DNA of 64,000 nucleotides from Armatimonadetes bacterium 55-13 (GCA_001898035.1 MKRX01000005.1:272541-336540), one strand, 5' to 3'. Numbered from the stretch's first letter, positions 7,931 to 16,694 are shown. Translations and numbers: made by a program. The notes: generated by a model not told the origin, from the sequence alone.

Positions 7931-9433
7931 ATGCCCATTAAGACCGTTCCCACCCCTCAACTCATCTTTGAGAAGTCCTATCCCGGACGAATCGGCTGCA
8001 ATGTGCCGGTTTGCGATACCCCCGAGGTTGACCTGCAAGCCACCTTGGGCGACCTGCGAGAGGATTTACATCTTCCCGAGATCGGTGAGCTTGATCTGCT
8101 CCGACACTTCACCAATCTCAGCCACATCAACTACGGAATCGAAACCGGCTTCTACCCCTTGGGCTCCTGTACCATGAAGTACAACCCCAAGATTAACGAG
8201 AAGACCGCCGCGCTGCCGGGGTTTGCGAACATCCACCCGATGCAGCCCGTCGAGACGATTCCCGGAGCGCTGGACATCCTTATTGGCGTCCAGGACATGC
8301 TTTCGGAGATCACCGGCTTCGACCACATCACCCTTCAGCCCCTGGCTGGCGCTCACGGTGAGATGGCGTGTCTGATGCTGATCAAGGCCTATCATGAGGC
8401 CCGTGGCGAGGGTCATCGACACACGGTTTTCATCCCCGACTCCGCCCATGGCACCAACCCGGCTTCGGCCGCGCGTTGTGGTTACGACGTCAAGTCGATC
8501 CCCACCGATGCCGAAGGGAACACCGACGTTGCTGCCTTGGAGAAGGCGCTGGAAGGCGAAGGCGGAAAGAACATTGCTGCCTTTATGCTGACCAACCCCT
8601 CGACCCTTGGCCTGTTCGAGCCGAATATCGAGAAGATCTGCCAGATGGTTCACGCCGTCGGCGGTCAGGTCTTCTGCGATGGCGCGAACATGAACGCGAT
8701 GGTCGGCACGACCCGGCCCGGCGACCACGGTTTCGACTGTATGCACCTGAACCTCCACAAGACGTTCAGCACCCCTCACGGTGGCGGTGGCCCCGGTTGT
8801 GGCGCCATCGGTCTCCAGAAGCATCTGGAACCGTTCCTGCCCGTCCCGGTGATCCGACGCAACGAGAGCGGTGTAGTCGTCGCCGACTACACCCGACCCC
8901 ATTCCATCGGTCGAGTTTCCGCATTCTATGGCCAGTTCCTGATGGAAGTTCGCGCCTACACCTACCTCCGAGCCTACGGCAAGGAGCAGATGGCCGAGAT
9001 CTCTCGCCACGCGGTGCTCAATGCCAACTACGTCCGGGCCCGTCTCAAGGACGTTCTCAAACCCGCCCACGACCGCCCCTGCATGCACGAGTGCATCCTG
9101 ACGGCGGAGAAGTACAAGAAGGAGCACGGCGTCCGCGCTCTCGATATCAGTAAGCGCCTAATCGACTACGGATATCACCCGCCCACCAACTACTTCCCAA
9201 TGATCGTGCCCGAGTGTTTGATGATCGAGCCGACCGAGACGGAAGCGAAGGAAACGCTCGACGCCTTCTGCGACGCCATGATCGCCATCTGTAAGGAGGC
9301 GGTAGAAACCCCCGAACTCCTCCACGACGCCCCCACCACTCAAATCGTGGGACGCCTCGACGAGACGAAGGCGGTCAAGGACCTGGACGTCCGCTGGAAG
9401 TTCGCCGACACTCGGCAACCCGTCACCGTCTAA
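7931..9433 (+). CDS. gcvPB: Glycine dehydrogenase (decarboxylating), subunit 2
   Basis: 500 residues, the PLP-binding half of the split P protein. The Schiff-base Lys is Lys277 in HLNLHKTFSTPHGGGGPGCG. Other landmarks are HFTNLSHINYGIETGFYPLGSCTMKYNP and the HGTNPASAA segment. It follows gcvPA by 12 bases and precedes murI by 21. The gcvH-gcvPA-gcvPB order implies coordinated supply of the carrier and both P subunits. Confidence 0.97.
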   Translation: MPIKTVPTPQLIFEKSYPGRIGCNVPVCDTPEVDLQATLGDLREDLHLPEIGELDLLRHFTNLSHINYGIETGFYPLGSCTMKYNPKINEKTAALPGFANIHPMQPVETIPGALDILIGVQDMLSEITGFDHITLQPLAGAHGEMACLMLIKAYHEARGEGHRHTVFIPDSAHGTNPASAARCGYDVKSIPTDAEGNTDVAALEKALEGEGGKNIAAFMLTNPSTLGLFEPNIEKICQMVHAVGGQVFCDGANMNAMVGTTRPGDHGFDCMHLNLHKTFSTPHGGGGPGCGAIGLQKHLEPFLPVPVIRRNESGVVVADYTRPHSIGRVSAFYGQFLMEVRAYTYLRAYGKEQMAEISRHAVLNANYVRARLKDVLKPAHDRPCMHECILTAEKYKKEHGVRALDISKRLIDYGYHPPTNYFPMIVPECLMIEPTETEAKETLDAFCDAMIAICKEAVETPELLHDAPTTQIVGRLDETKAVKDLDVRWKFADTRQPVTV

Positions 9434-9454
9434 CAAAGGACAAAGGAGGCCGGA

Positions 9455-10249
9455 ATGAAGATTGGTATTTTCGATTCCGGCCTCGGCGGCCTCGCCGTCA
9501 CCCAGGGAATCGTCAAGCGCCTGCCCCAATACGATTACCTCTACCTAGGCGACACCAAGCGCGTTCCCTACGGCAACCGCTCCCAAGAGACCATCCACGA
9601 GTTCCTCGCCGAAGCGCTGAGCTACCTCTTCGAGAACGACTGTCAACTCATCATCATCGCCTGCAACACGGCCTCCGCCGAGGCGCTCAGAAAGAGCCAA
9701 CAGGAGTATCTGCCAGCGAACTACCCCGAACGGAGAATTCTCGGTGTCCTGATCCCCGGAGCCGAAGCCGCTCTCGAAGGACATGGCGTCGAGCGAGTAG
9801 GCGTCCTTGCTACTGCAAGCACCGTTGAATCGGGCTCCTACGAGAGGGAACTCCTCCGAATCGCCCCATCCGTAACGGTATTCCAACAGCCCGCCCCCCT
9901 CTTGGTGCCCCTCGTCGAAAATGACGGCTTGAAATATGTCGAGCCCATTCTCGCTGATTACTTAGCACCTCTCAAAGTCAACGGGGTGGAGAGACTGATC
10001 CTTGGCTGCACTCACTACTGCCTCCTGAAAGACCAAGTGCGACGACAAATAGATGTCCCAGTCATCGCCCAGGATGAGATCGTTCCTGACAAACTTGCCG
10101 ACTATCTCACTCGCCATCCCGAAATCGAAACCAAGCTAAGCCGGGGCGGAACATGCGACTATCGAGTCACCGACCTGACGAAGAGCTATCATCAATTTGC
10201 CCAACGCCTCACCGGAGAGCAGATCGATCTGCAGTTGACCCGCCTGTGA
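9455..10249 (+). CDS. murI: Glutamate racemase
   Basis: 264 residues. MurI converts L-glutamate to the D-glutamate used by MurD in peptidoglycan synthesis. The two catalytic Cys lie in IIACNTASAEAL and LGCTHYCLL; the N-terminus IGIFDSGLGGLAV and GDTKRVPYG are signature segments. AAAGGAGG precedes the ATG. Its TGA overlaps the GTG start of alr, so the two D-amino-acid racemases are translationally coupled. Confidence 0.97.
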   Translation: MKIGIFDSGLGGLAVTQGIVKRLPQYDYLYLGDTKRVPYGNRSQETIHEFLAEALSYLFENDCQLIIIACNTASAEALRKSQQEYLPANYPERRILGVLIPGAEAALEGHGVERVGVLATASTVESGSYERELLRIAPSVTVFQQPAPLLVPLVENDGLKYVEPILADYLAPLKVNGVERLILGCTHYCLLKDQVRRQIDVPVIAQDEIVPDKLADYLTRHPEIETKLSRGGTCDYRVTDLTKSYHQFAQRLTGEQIDLQLTRL

Positions 10250-11391
10250 CCCACCTGTCTGAAATCCAAATCGACTCCCAAGCCCTGAGGCACAACCTAA
10301 CGGCGCTCACCAACCTCTGTCAAACCGGTGTCAAAAGAGCCGCGGTGGTGAAAGGTAACGCCTACGGTCACGGATTGCCCGAAGTGGTCGCTGCCCTAGA
10401 AGGTCAAGTCGATTACTTCCAAGTCGATGACGTAGCCGAGTTGGTTGAACTCCGCAAAGTTTCCCAGACCCCCGCCCTTGTCCTCGGCTTCGTTCCCGCC
10501 TCCCGAGTGGAAGACGCCTACCGACTCGGAGCCGAATTGGCCTTGTACGATGCAGAACGTCTCCCTGCGTTTCAACGGGCCAGCGAGCAACTGGGCCGCC
10601 CCGTACTCGCCCACCTGAAAATCGACGCCCTCCTCGGCCGACAAGGCATCGTTCCCGGGCGTCTCGGCGAATTCATCCAAGAACTAGGGAAGTACCCCGG
10701 AGTCCAACTGGCGGGGGCTTACTCGCACTTCGCGAATATCGAAGACACCACCGATCTCACCCACGCCCAAGAGCAAGCAGAGTGCTTCACAAGGGCGATG
10801 CAGGAACTTGCCGGGGCTGGTTTCACGAACCTGGAACGTCACGAATCCGCGACGTCGGGCTTGATGGCTTACGAGCCCTCCCGACCAGGCAACACCATCG
10901 TCCGGATCGGCGTCGGTCTCTACGGCCTCTACCCGTCAAACGCCTTAGAGCGCTCGCACCGCCAACTCGCGCTCAAACCCGTTATGAAGTGGGTCACCCA
11001 CCTTGCCCAAGTCAAAACGCTTCCCGCCAAGCATCCCGTCGGCTACGGCTTGACCTACATCACCTCCCAAGAAACCCGAGTGGGGATCGTTCCGCAGGGC
11101 TACAGTGACGGCTATGACCGTGGACTCTCAAACTCGGGAGACGTGCTTGTGAGAGGGAAGCGCTGTCCCGTGATCGGCCGAGTTGCCATGAACATGTTCG
11201 CCGTCGATCTCTCCGCGGTTCCCGAATCCCAATCCGAAGATGAAGTCGTCCTCCTCGGAACCCAAGGCGAAGACTGCATCACCGCCGAAGAAATCGCCCA
11301 ACGAATCGGCACCATCAACTACGAGGTCGTAACCCGCATCTCCCCCCTCCTTCCCCGAGTGAGGCAATCCACGCGAGTGAACGAGGAATGA
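10246..11391 (+). CDS. alr: Alanine racemase
   Basis: 381 residues. This PLP enzyme supplies D-alanine for the peptidoglycan stem peptide. Its N-terminal TIM barrel carries the PLP Lys (Lys36) in VVKGNAYGHG; the C-terminal beta domain contains YGLTYITSQETRVGIVPQGYSDGYDRGLSN with the catalytic Tyr region. I place the start at GTG 10246, which overlaps the murI TGA (GTGA) and gives the family length; the frame is open upstream but inside murI. Its own stop overlaps the next ATG (ATGA). Confidence 0.96.
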   Translation: MTHLSEIQIDSQALRHNLTALTNLCQTGVKRAAVVKGNAYGHGLPEVVAALEGQVDYFQVDDVAELVELRKVSQTPALVLGFVPASRVEDAYRLGAELALYDAERLPAFQRASEQLGRPVLAHLKIDALLGRQGIVPGRLGEFIQELGKYPGVQLAGAYSHFANIEDTTDLTHAQEQAECFTRAMQELAGAGFTNLERHESATSGLMAYEPSRPGNTIVRIGVGLYGLYPSNALERSHRQLALKPVMKWVTHLAQVKTLPAKHPVGYGLTYITSQETRVGIVPQGYSDGYDRGLSNSGDVLVRGKRCPVIGRVAMNMFAVDLSAVPESQSEDEVVLLGTQGEDCITAEEIAQRIGTINYEVVTRISPLLPRVRQSTRVNEE

Positions 11392-12038
11392 AGTTCGTCG
11401 TCGACGGCACTCACGATGGTGTGGTCAATATGGCTCGCGATGTCGAACTGAGAGACCAAGCCGACCAGGGAGAATTCGGCTGCCGCGTCTATTTCTGGTC
11501 CGGCCCCTGGGTCACACTCGGCCGCTTCCAATCTGCCCCGAAAGACCTCATCGACCCAACCGCCATCGAATGGATCGTCCGTCCCACCGGCGGCAAAGCC
11601 GTCCTCCACGGCCATGACGTGACCGTCGGACTCGCCGCCCCGCTCGCCCAAATCGGCTGCTCATCCCGAGAACTTAAGCGCGCCTACCGGGCCCTCATTC
11701 TTCCTCTCGTCTCCGCCCTTAGAGAGTGTGGCGTCCCGTGTGTCCTCGCCGAAGGCACCATCCACGAGAGCAAAGGCATCCGAACCTCCGATTGCTTCGC
11801 CTTCAATTCCGCCAATGACGTGGTGGACGAGATCACCGGAATCAAAGTCTGCGGTTGCGCCTTGCAACTCACTGAAACCTCCGTCCTGCTCCAAGCCAGC
11901 ATCCCCTACACCCAACCCCTTGTCGATCCATCGAGCGTCATTCGGGAAGCCGCCCCCGGCCAAAGTGCCGAGTGGGACCCTCAGGGTTTCCCCGAGAAAC
12001 TAGAACTGGCCCTGCGGTACAACCTAGTTCATGTCTGA
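11388..12038 (+). CDS. Lipoate-protein ligase A family protein (BPL/LPL domain)
   Basis: 216 residues. The biotin/lipoate ligase core is seen in SGPWVTLGRFQSAPKDLID and VRPTGGKAVLHGHDVTVGLA (the RRPTGGGAV-H-D motif), followed by GIRTSDCFAFNSANDVVDEITGIKVCGCALQ. This family attaches lipoate or octanoate to carrier lysines. Its place in the same run as gcvH suggests that lipoyl-GcvH is a substrate, which is inference. The C-terminal accessory domain of classical LplA is not obvious, so a lipoyl/octanoyl transferase (LipM/LipL-like) role is possible. Starts inside the alr stop (ATGA). Confidence 0.85.
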   Translation: MKFVVDGTHDGVVNMARDVELRDQADQGEFGCRVYFWSGPWVTLGRFQSAPKDLIDPTAIEWIVRPTGGKAVLHGHDVTVGLAAPLAQIGCSSRELKRAYRALILPLVSALRECGVPCVLAEGTIHESKGIRTSDCFAFNSANDVVDEITGIKVCGCALQLTETSVLLQASIPYTQPLVDPSSVIREAAPGQSAEWDPQGFPEKLELALRYNLVHV

Positions 12039-12543
12039 GGCCGTTCCTCCTCCTAAGAAGCCAATCTGGCAGGAGTTCCGAGAGTTTTCGATCAAGGGAA
12101 ACGTGATCGACCTGACCGTTGGTGTCATCATCGGCGCCGCCTTCACCAAAATCGTCAACTCCATCGTCGAGGACCTCGTCATGCCCCCACTCGGCGTCAT
12201 CCTCGGGCGCGTTGACTTCACAAACCTGTACATCCTTCTTCCGGGCCAAGAGGCAAAGATCGCAAAGGCGCCCGCACCACTGAACTCATTGGCGGACTAC
12301 AAAGCCGCAGGCATCGCGACCTTCAACTACGGCCAATTCCTCAGTAACGTCGTCCAGTTCGTGATCATCGCCTTCTGCGTCTTCCTTATGGTCAGGACGA
12401 TCAACCGGCTCAGAATCCATTTCGGCGAACAGCCCCCCACCCCCGTCAAGAAGCGGCCCTGCCCCTTCTGCCTGACCGAGATTCCGGAAGAAGCCTCCAG
12501 GTGCGCCTACTGCACCAGCGAAGTCCCCGCGGTGTCCACTTAA
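12031..12543 (+). CDS. mscL: Large-conductance mechanosensitive channel MscL with C-terminal zinc ribbon
   Basis: 170 residues. The first transmembrane helix is in KGNVIDLTVGVIIGAAFTKIVNSIVEDLVMPPLG and the second in FLSNVVQFVIIAFCVFLMVRTINRL; MscL releases solutes under hypo-osmotic shock. The C-terminus has CPFC...CAYC, a four-Cys zinc-ribbon motif found in a subset of MscL proteins in place of the plain cytoplasmic helix. The start overlaps the ligase stop by eight bases, making it the last gene of the run, followed by a bidirectional hairpin. Confidence 0.95.
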   Translation: MSEAVPPPKKPIWQEFREFSIKGNVIDLTVGVIIGAAFTKIVNSIVEDLVMPPLGVILGRVDFTNLYILLPGQEAKIAKAPAPLNSLADYKAAGIATFNYGQFLSNVVQFVIIAFCVFLMVRTINRLRIHFGEQPPTPVKKRPCPFCLTEIPEEASRCAYCTSEVPAVST

Positions 12544-12547
12544 AACA

Positions 12548-12580
12548 AAATCGGGATCTACCAATGGCAGATCCCGATTT
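12548..12580 (+). terminator. Bidirectional terminator between mscL and the sigma factor gene
   Basis: Perfect 12-bp stem, AAATCGGGATCT paired with AGATCCCGATTT, with a 9-nt loop, flanked by A-rich and T-rich sequence. It sits between two convergent genes and could serve both. Confidence 0.8.
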
Positions 12581-12603
12581 GTCGCTTAACCTAGCCTCGA
12601 ACT

Positions 12604-13770
12604 TTAGCTCGGAGTAGGCGTAATGGTGAAGCCCTGGGAAGAGAGCTCTTGCCCGATATGGCGAAGCTTCTTCATCGCTCGAAGCTCGATCTGACGAACG
12701 CGCTCGCGAGTAACGTTAAGCTCGCTACCGACCTCTTCCAAGGTTCGAGACCGACCGTCATCCAGCCCGAATCGAAGTCGAACGACGTCTCGCTCTCGGC
12801 TCGTCAAACGACCGAGAATGCCGTCGATCTCCTCGCGTCGAATAAGCGTCCAAGTGACGTCGCCCGGCGTCGGCATGTTCGTGCTCTGCACGAAGTCGCC
12901 AATGCTCGAGTTGTCCTTTTCGCCAACCGGCGTCTCCAAGGAAATCGGCTCAACCGCCACGCGCATCATTTCACGAACGCGGTCGACGGAGAGGCCAACC
13001 TCTCGGGAGATCTCTTCTTCGGTTGCCTCTCGCTGAAGCTCTTGCTGCAAGCGGGAAGCGGTCTTGACGACCTTGTTGATGAGTTCCGCGACATAAACGG
13101 GGATACGAATCGTTCGACCCTGATTGATGATCGCACGAGCAATCGCTCGGCGAATCCACCAAGTCGCATAGGTGCTGAATCGGAAACCTTTCGACCAGTC
13201 GAACTTCTCGACGGCGCGAATAAGACCCAGGTTGCCTTCTTGAATCAGATCGGCAAGCGGGATACCTCTCGCGTTGTACTTCTTAGCAATGCTGACAACC
13301 AATCGTAGGTTAGATTCGATCAGGTGTCGCTTTGCTTCCATACCCTCCGACTCGATGCGTCGGAGAACCATCGTGGTAAGTTCTTTAGGGCGGCCCATGT
13401 GAGCAAGCTCACTTCTTTGCAGAAGGCGGAGCAACTCAGCATTTTTGCCCTTGTCGGCCAGTTCCTTCGCCATAACGCGCACCGCAAGGTGCACTTCCTG
13501 TTCTGGCGTCAGCAGCGAAGCGCGGCGGGTTTGCCGCATCCACATTTCGAGCTCTTCCGAGTCATCATGGGTACGGGATTCCTCTTCGCCTTCCTCGGTC
13601 TCCTCCTCTGCATCGGCAAGAGCAAGAAGATCGTCTTCAGCGGGTTCCGCTTGCGGATCCTCCAGGAGCGGGTTGGCGCTGGCTTCCGCAAAGGAATGTC
13701 GGCCGGGAGTGCGAACGGTGATCGCGCGGCCTCTTCGCGGCGGTGTTGCTAACCCATTTTCTACTGGCAT
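12604..13770 (-). CDS. rpoD: Primary-type RNA polymerase sigma factor (RpoD/SigA family)
   Basis: 388 residues from the chosen ATG. An acidic N-terminal region ([10 protein letters not shown]) is followed by region 1.2, region 2 ([55 protein letters not shown]), region 3 (the [20 protein letters not shown] segment) and region 4 ([24 protein letters not shown]...[17 protein letters not shown]). Full regions 2-4 indicate a sigma-70 that recognises TTGACA/TATAAT, and several such promoters occur in this window. A GTG 42 bases upstream is in frame but lies in a hairpin; GGAGG stands 13 bases before the ATG. Confidence 0.93.
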   Translation of the reverse strand: MPVENGLATPPRRGRAITVRTPGRHSFAEASANPLLEDPQAEPAEDDLLALADAEEETEEGEEESRTHDDSEELEMWMRQTRRASLLTPEQEVHLAVRVMAKELADKGKNAELLRLLQRSELAHMGRPKELTTMVLRRIESEGMEAKRHLIESNLRLVVSIAKKYNARGIPLADLIQEGNLGLIRAVEKFDWSKGFRFSTYATWWIRRAIARAIINQGRTIRIPVYVAELINKVVKTASRLQQELQREATEEEISREVGLSVDRVREMMRVAVEPISLETPVGEKDNSSIGDFVQSTNMPTPGDVTWTLIRREEIDGILGRLTSRERDVVRLRFGLDDGRSRTLEEVGSELNVTRERVRQIELRAMKKLRHIGQELSSQGFTITPTPS

Positions 13771-13789
13771 GCTGCTTCTATAACCTCCG

Positions 13790-13809
13790 AGTCTTAACTT
13801 TGTAAGACT
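13790..13809 (-). promoter_or_regulatory. Hairpin immediately upstream of the sigma-factor ribosome-binding site
   Basis: A perfect 7-bp stem AGTCTTA/TAAGACT with a 6-nt loop ends a few bases before GGAGG. It covers the alternative upstream GTG start region, which argues for the ATG at 13770 and could modulate translation. Confidence 0.5.
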
Positions 13810-13923
13810 CACTCATCGTTGGCCGGTCGAGCCCATTTTTTCACCGTTGAAGAACCGGGTCTCCGGACCGAATATTCAAAATAAAAGCCCGCTGCTTAAA
13901 CCGCTAAGGTTTGGCCGCGAACC

Positions 13924-13952
13924 ACATTAACACAATGACCAACCGATGTCAA
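13924..13952 (-). promoter_or_regulatory. Sigma-A promoter of the sigma factor gene
   Basis: Minus-strand TTGACA (13952-13947), 17-bp spacer, TAATGT (13929-13924). The transcript would start near 13917, giving a leader of about 147 nt before the ATG. The rest of the 305-base gap to the cysteine desulfurase holds only a short GATCGA/TCGATC hairpin near 13980 and no gene. Confidence 0.8.
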
Positions 13953-14075
13953 GAACGGTAAAGTTCCAACTCTATGCCTGATCGAAGTATCGATCTTCTT
14001 TAGCAGCAGGTTTTGTGCCAACTGTTTCTTACAGACGTGAGCCCCGGTACACTCCGTTGCAGATTCGTCCAATTT

Positions 14076-15131
14076 CTATTGCATTGTACGAAGCTTTTCG
14101 ACGGCAGTTCGCAGTTCCTTCACCAAATTGGCCGTGCTAACCTTGGAATTATACTTTCCAAAGCTAATCCTCACCGTGCCCCTAAGCCACTCCGGCTCAA
14201 GGCCAAGGGCGGTTAGCACATGGCTTGGTTCAGTCGAACGTGAACTGCAAGCAGCCCCACTACTGATGGCATAACCTGCTCGATCCGCTTCAACGACAAG
14301 TGTCTCTCCCTCCACGCCGAGGAAGCTAAGACTCACGATATAAGGAGACGTTTGATCTCCTTGGTTCAGTTTGACGTCGGAGATTTTCAAGAGTTCTTCT
14401 AGGGCTAAAGCCCTTAGGTCTTTTGCCATCTCGTAATCGGCTTCCATCTCATCAAGAGCGATCGCCGCCGCCATACCCATTCCGACAATCGCGGGCACAT
14501 TCAATGTTCCGGCCCGAAGTCCCATTTCTTGCTCCCCTCCAAACAGGTAAGGAGAAGGGAATAGATCGCGGCTATGAAGCGCCCCGATTCCCTTGGGGCC
14601 ATAGAACTTGTGGGCGCTGAAAGATGCCAAATCATAAGCAACCTCATCGACACGAATCTTTCCCACTGCCTGAGTGATATCGCGAAACAGCCGATTGGCT
14701 CCTGCTGGCGGTTCCAAGATGGCCCCAGTCTCGTTGTTCACCAGCATCACCACCGCCATCTCATAGGGAGTGGAAGGACCCGAAATCCGATAGCCCTCGT
14801 TTGCAAAGGTTCTGGGACCGAGAACGGCATTCGCCTCATAAATCGAAGAGTGCTCAAAGGGCGAACAGACCCAGCCATCGGTCTGGTGGAGAACCCAATT
14901 GTTTGCCTCGGTTGCCCCCGACGTAAAAACGATTTCTGACGGATCTCCCGCTCCTACCAACCGAGCGACTCTTTCGCGGGCCAACTGGACCGCCGCCTCT
15001 ACTCGTCTCCCAAAGCCGTGAATCGAATTCGCATTGCCAAACGCCTCACCAAAATAGGGCAGCATCTCCTCAAGAACTCGAGGATCGACGGGAGTCGTGG
15101 CGGCGTTATCGAAATATCGATCAAGTGACAT
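14076..15131 (-). CDS. Cysteine desulfurase (NifS/IscS family)
   Basis: 351 residues from ATG 15131. Class V PLP aminotransferase fold that removes sulfur from L-cysteine for Fe-S clusters and thio-cofactors. Signatures are YFDNAATTPVDPRVLEEM at the start, GATEANNWVL, the PLP Lys in SFSAHKFYGPKGIGAL, and GGEQEMGLRAGTLN. The catalytic Cys loop is short: SGAACSSRSTEPSHVL. An in-frame upstream ATG (15176) lies inside the sucD terminator and was not used. No iscU or sufU is adjacent, so the acceptor is unknown. Confidence 0.93.
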   Translation of the reverse strand: MSLDRYFDNAATTPVDPRVLEEMLPYFGEAFGNANSIHGFGRRVEAAVQLARERVARLVGAGDPSEIVFTSGATEANNWVLHQTDGWVCSPFEHSSIYEANAVLGPRTFANEGYRISGPSTPYEMAVVMLVNNETGAILEPPAGANRLFRDITQAVGKIRVDEVAYDLASFSAHKFYGPKGIGALHSRDLFPSPYLFGGEQEMGLRAGTLNVPAIVGMGMAAAIALDEMEADYEMAKDLRALALEELLKISDVKLNQGDQTSPYIVSLSFLGVEGETLVVEADRAGYAISSGAACSSRSTEPSHVLTALGLEPEWLRGTVRISFGKYNSKVSTANLVKELRTAVEKLRTMQ

Positions 15132-15164
15132 GGCCAAGTCGATTGTGAACCAGCCGCAAAAGAA

Positions 15165-15198
15165 AAGGGTCGCCAACGCAATTTCGTTGGCGACCCTT
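15165..15198 (-). terminator. Rho-independent terminator of sucD
   Basis: Perfect 14-bp stem with a 6-nt loop, AAGGGTCGCCAACG paired with CGTTGGCGACCCTT, followed on the minus strand by TTCTTTT. It lies 21 bases after the sucD stop. Confidence 0.85.
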
Positions 15199-15218
15199 CA
15201 CAACGTCGAAGAGAATTC

Positions 15219-16106
15219 TTAAGAAGTAACCGAAACCTTCGCGAGGGCGGCCTTGACCAACTCCGCCACATCGCTCGTCTTGTCCGCAACCGCCGCGCCT
15301 GCGGCAAGCAGAGCATCGACCTTCGACTGAGGCGTCCCCGAATTACCGGAGATGATGGCGCCCGCGTGGCCCATGCGCTTTCCAGGGGGTGCCGTGCGGC
15401 CCGAGATGAATCCAACAACCGGCTTCGACATCGTCTTCACGAATTCGCAAGCGTCCTCTTCGTCGGAGCCACCGATCTCGCCCACCATCACCACCGCCTT
15501 CGTCGCCGGGTCGGCTTCGAACATCTGCATGACTTCGATGAATCGCGTTCCCGGAAGAGGGTCTCCGCCGATACCAACGCAGGTGGTCTGGCCGAGATTG
15601 GCTCGAGTCAGCTCCCATACGATTTCGTAGGTAAGGGTGCCGCTGCGGCTCACGAGACCGATGGGCCCGGGAGTGAAGATATGGCCGGGCATGATGCCCA
15701 TCTTGCACTCGCCCGGAGTGATGATGCCGGCGCAGTTGCCGCCGAGTAGTCGAGTCGTTCCGTTGGTCTTCAGCCGGTTGACCACACGAACCATGTCCTG
15801 AACCGGAATACCTTCCGTGATCAGGGAGACGAAGGGAACGCCTGCGTCTTCGTACTCAAGCACGGAGTCGGCCGCAAAAGGAGCGGGAACGAAGATGAGG
15901 CCAGCATCCGCTTGGGTTGCCGCTACCGCTTCGGCGACGGAGTCGAAGATCGGTACCCCAAGATGCTCGGTGCCACCCTTTCCAGGAGTTACGCCAGCGA
16001 CGACATTGGTGCCGTACTCAATCATCTGCTTCGCATGGAAGCCGCCTTCACGACCCGTCATGCCGCTGATCACGACGCGAGAATTCTTATCAACAAGGAT
16101 GGCCAT
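15219..16106 (-). CDS. sucD: Succinate-CoA ligase (ADP/GDP-forming), alpha subunit
   Basis: 295 residues. The TCA-cycle enzyme makes a nucleoside triphosphate from succinyl-CoA; the alpha subunit holds the CoA site and the phospho-His. Present are the CoA-binding Rossmann segment [38 protein letters not shown], and the active-site His in [14 protein letters not shown] chose ATG 16106 on family alignment ([12 protein letters not shown]); the frame runs 14 codons further upstream with no better ribosome site. The beta subunit gene sucC, often adjacent, is not in the window. Confidence 0.95.
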   Translation of the reverse strand: MAILVDKNSRVVISGMTGREGGFHAKQMIEYGTNVVAGVTPGKGGTEHLGVPIFDSVAEAVAATQADAGLIFVPAPFAADSVLEYEDAGVPFVSLITEGIPVQDMVRVVNRLKTNGTTRLLGGNCAGIITPGECKMGIMPGHIFTPGPIGLVSRSGTLTYEIVWELTRANLGQTTCVGIGGDPLPGTRFIEVMQMFEADPATKAVVMVGEIGGSDEEDACEFVKTMSKPVVGFISGRTAPPGKRMGHAGAIISGNSGTPQSKVDALLAAGAAVADKTSDVAELVKAALAKVSVTS

Positions 16107-16254
16107 TGAGATAAAGAATACCGAACTGCACAAGCTGGTGAGTCTCAAGACCAGGATTTGATGCTGGAAAGAAGGAGAGGTGAGACAGCGGGAATTTCTA
16201 ATTTATCCTCGCATTAGAGATTGGGAACGATTCCCCCATATTCGTGGTAGAGTA

Positions 16255-16409
16255 ACTTCGTGGCTGCAAAGCCAAACGTCTAATTTTTCGAGAGATCGAA
16301 AGAGCGGGGGACCCGTTCGTTAGGGGTGAATGGATTCGGAAGCGTTTCCTAGGGTAACTCTTGGCCCGAACCCGACAGCTAACCCCGTAGACGCAGCGAG
16401 AGTCGGGAT
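16255..16409 (+). promoter_or_regulatory. c-di-AMP riboswitch (ydaO/yuaA class)
   Basis: Four blocks of the ydaO/yuaA aptamer occur in order: GGGGGACCC (16306-16314), GGGGTGAA (16323-16330), TAGGGTAAC (16350-16358) and CCCGAACCCGACAGCTAACC (16365-16384). CGTCTA (16277-16282) pairs with TAGACG (16388-16393) as a closing helix. Two upstream hairpins have GNRA loops on this strand, GGCT-GCAA-AGCC and TTTCGA-GAGA-TCGAAA. The class binds two c-di-AMP molecules and usually represses cell-wall hydrolase or potassium/osmolyte transport genes. Here the next gene is hisB, about 290 bases on. Recognition is from the remembered consensus, not a covariance search. Confidence 0.88.
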
Positions 16410-16694
16410 AGTCGTTTAGAAGGCCGTTCCTCGGTCTTATATTTGGGTGAACAATGTCGTTCGCTATGCCCAGCGCCTTCTGACTTCAGCCTTGCGGCCA
16501 TAGGTGACGCGTTGGCGTGCCATGTGGTTTGGCTGCAATGAAGCAGTGATTCGCCATAGGACACAGCTTCCGCGCCGCTTGTCAGTAGCACCTCCTGTTG
16601 AGCTGGGCCTTCCGTGAGGGAGGCCCCCATAACCAGTCGAGGGTCCCTTTTCATCCTTCTTTCAGGACCTAGGCAGGTATAACCCTAACTCACC
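16410..16694 (+). other. Structured linker between the riboswitch and hisB
   Basis: No convincing protein gene. It contains a hairpin AGGCCG-N5-CGGTCT (16421-16437), a 9-bp hairpin GGGCCTTCC-GTGA-GGGAGGCCC (16605-16626) with a GNRA loop, and GGGTCCC (16641-16647), which is the exact complement of GGGACCC (16308-16314) in the riboswitch core and is followed by TTTT. This suggests an expression platform in which the 3' segment competes with the aptamer. A ten-codon frame (16454-16483) with GGGTGA three bases before its ATG lies within it. Confidence 0.55.

Noticed and set aside
16379..16654. 91-codon minus-strand frame antisense to the riboswitch and linker
   Set aside because: The region is explained by a plus-strand RNA, whose GNRA loops make sense only on that strand; the peptide looks random.
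16255..16694. tmRNA, RNase P RNA or T-box in the hisB upstream region
   Set aside because: No tRNA-like ends or tag frame, no GAGGAAAGTCC core and no T-box consensus; the ydaO blocks explain the first half.
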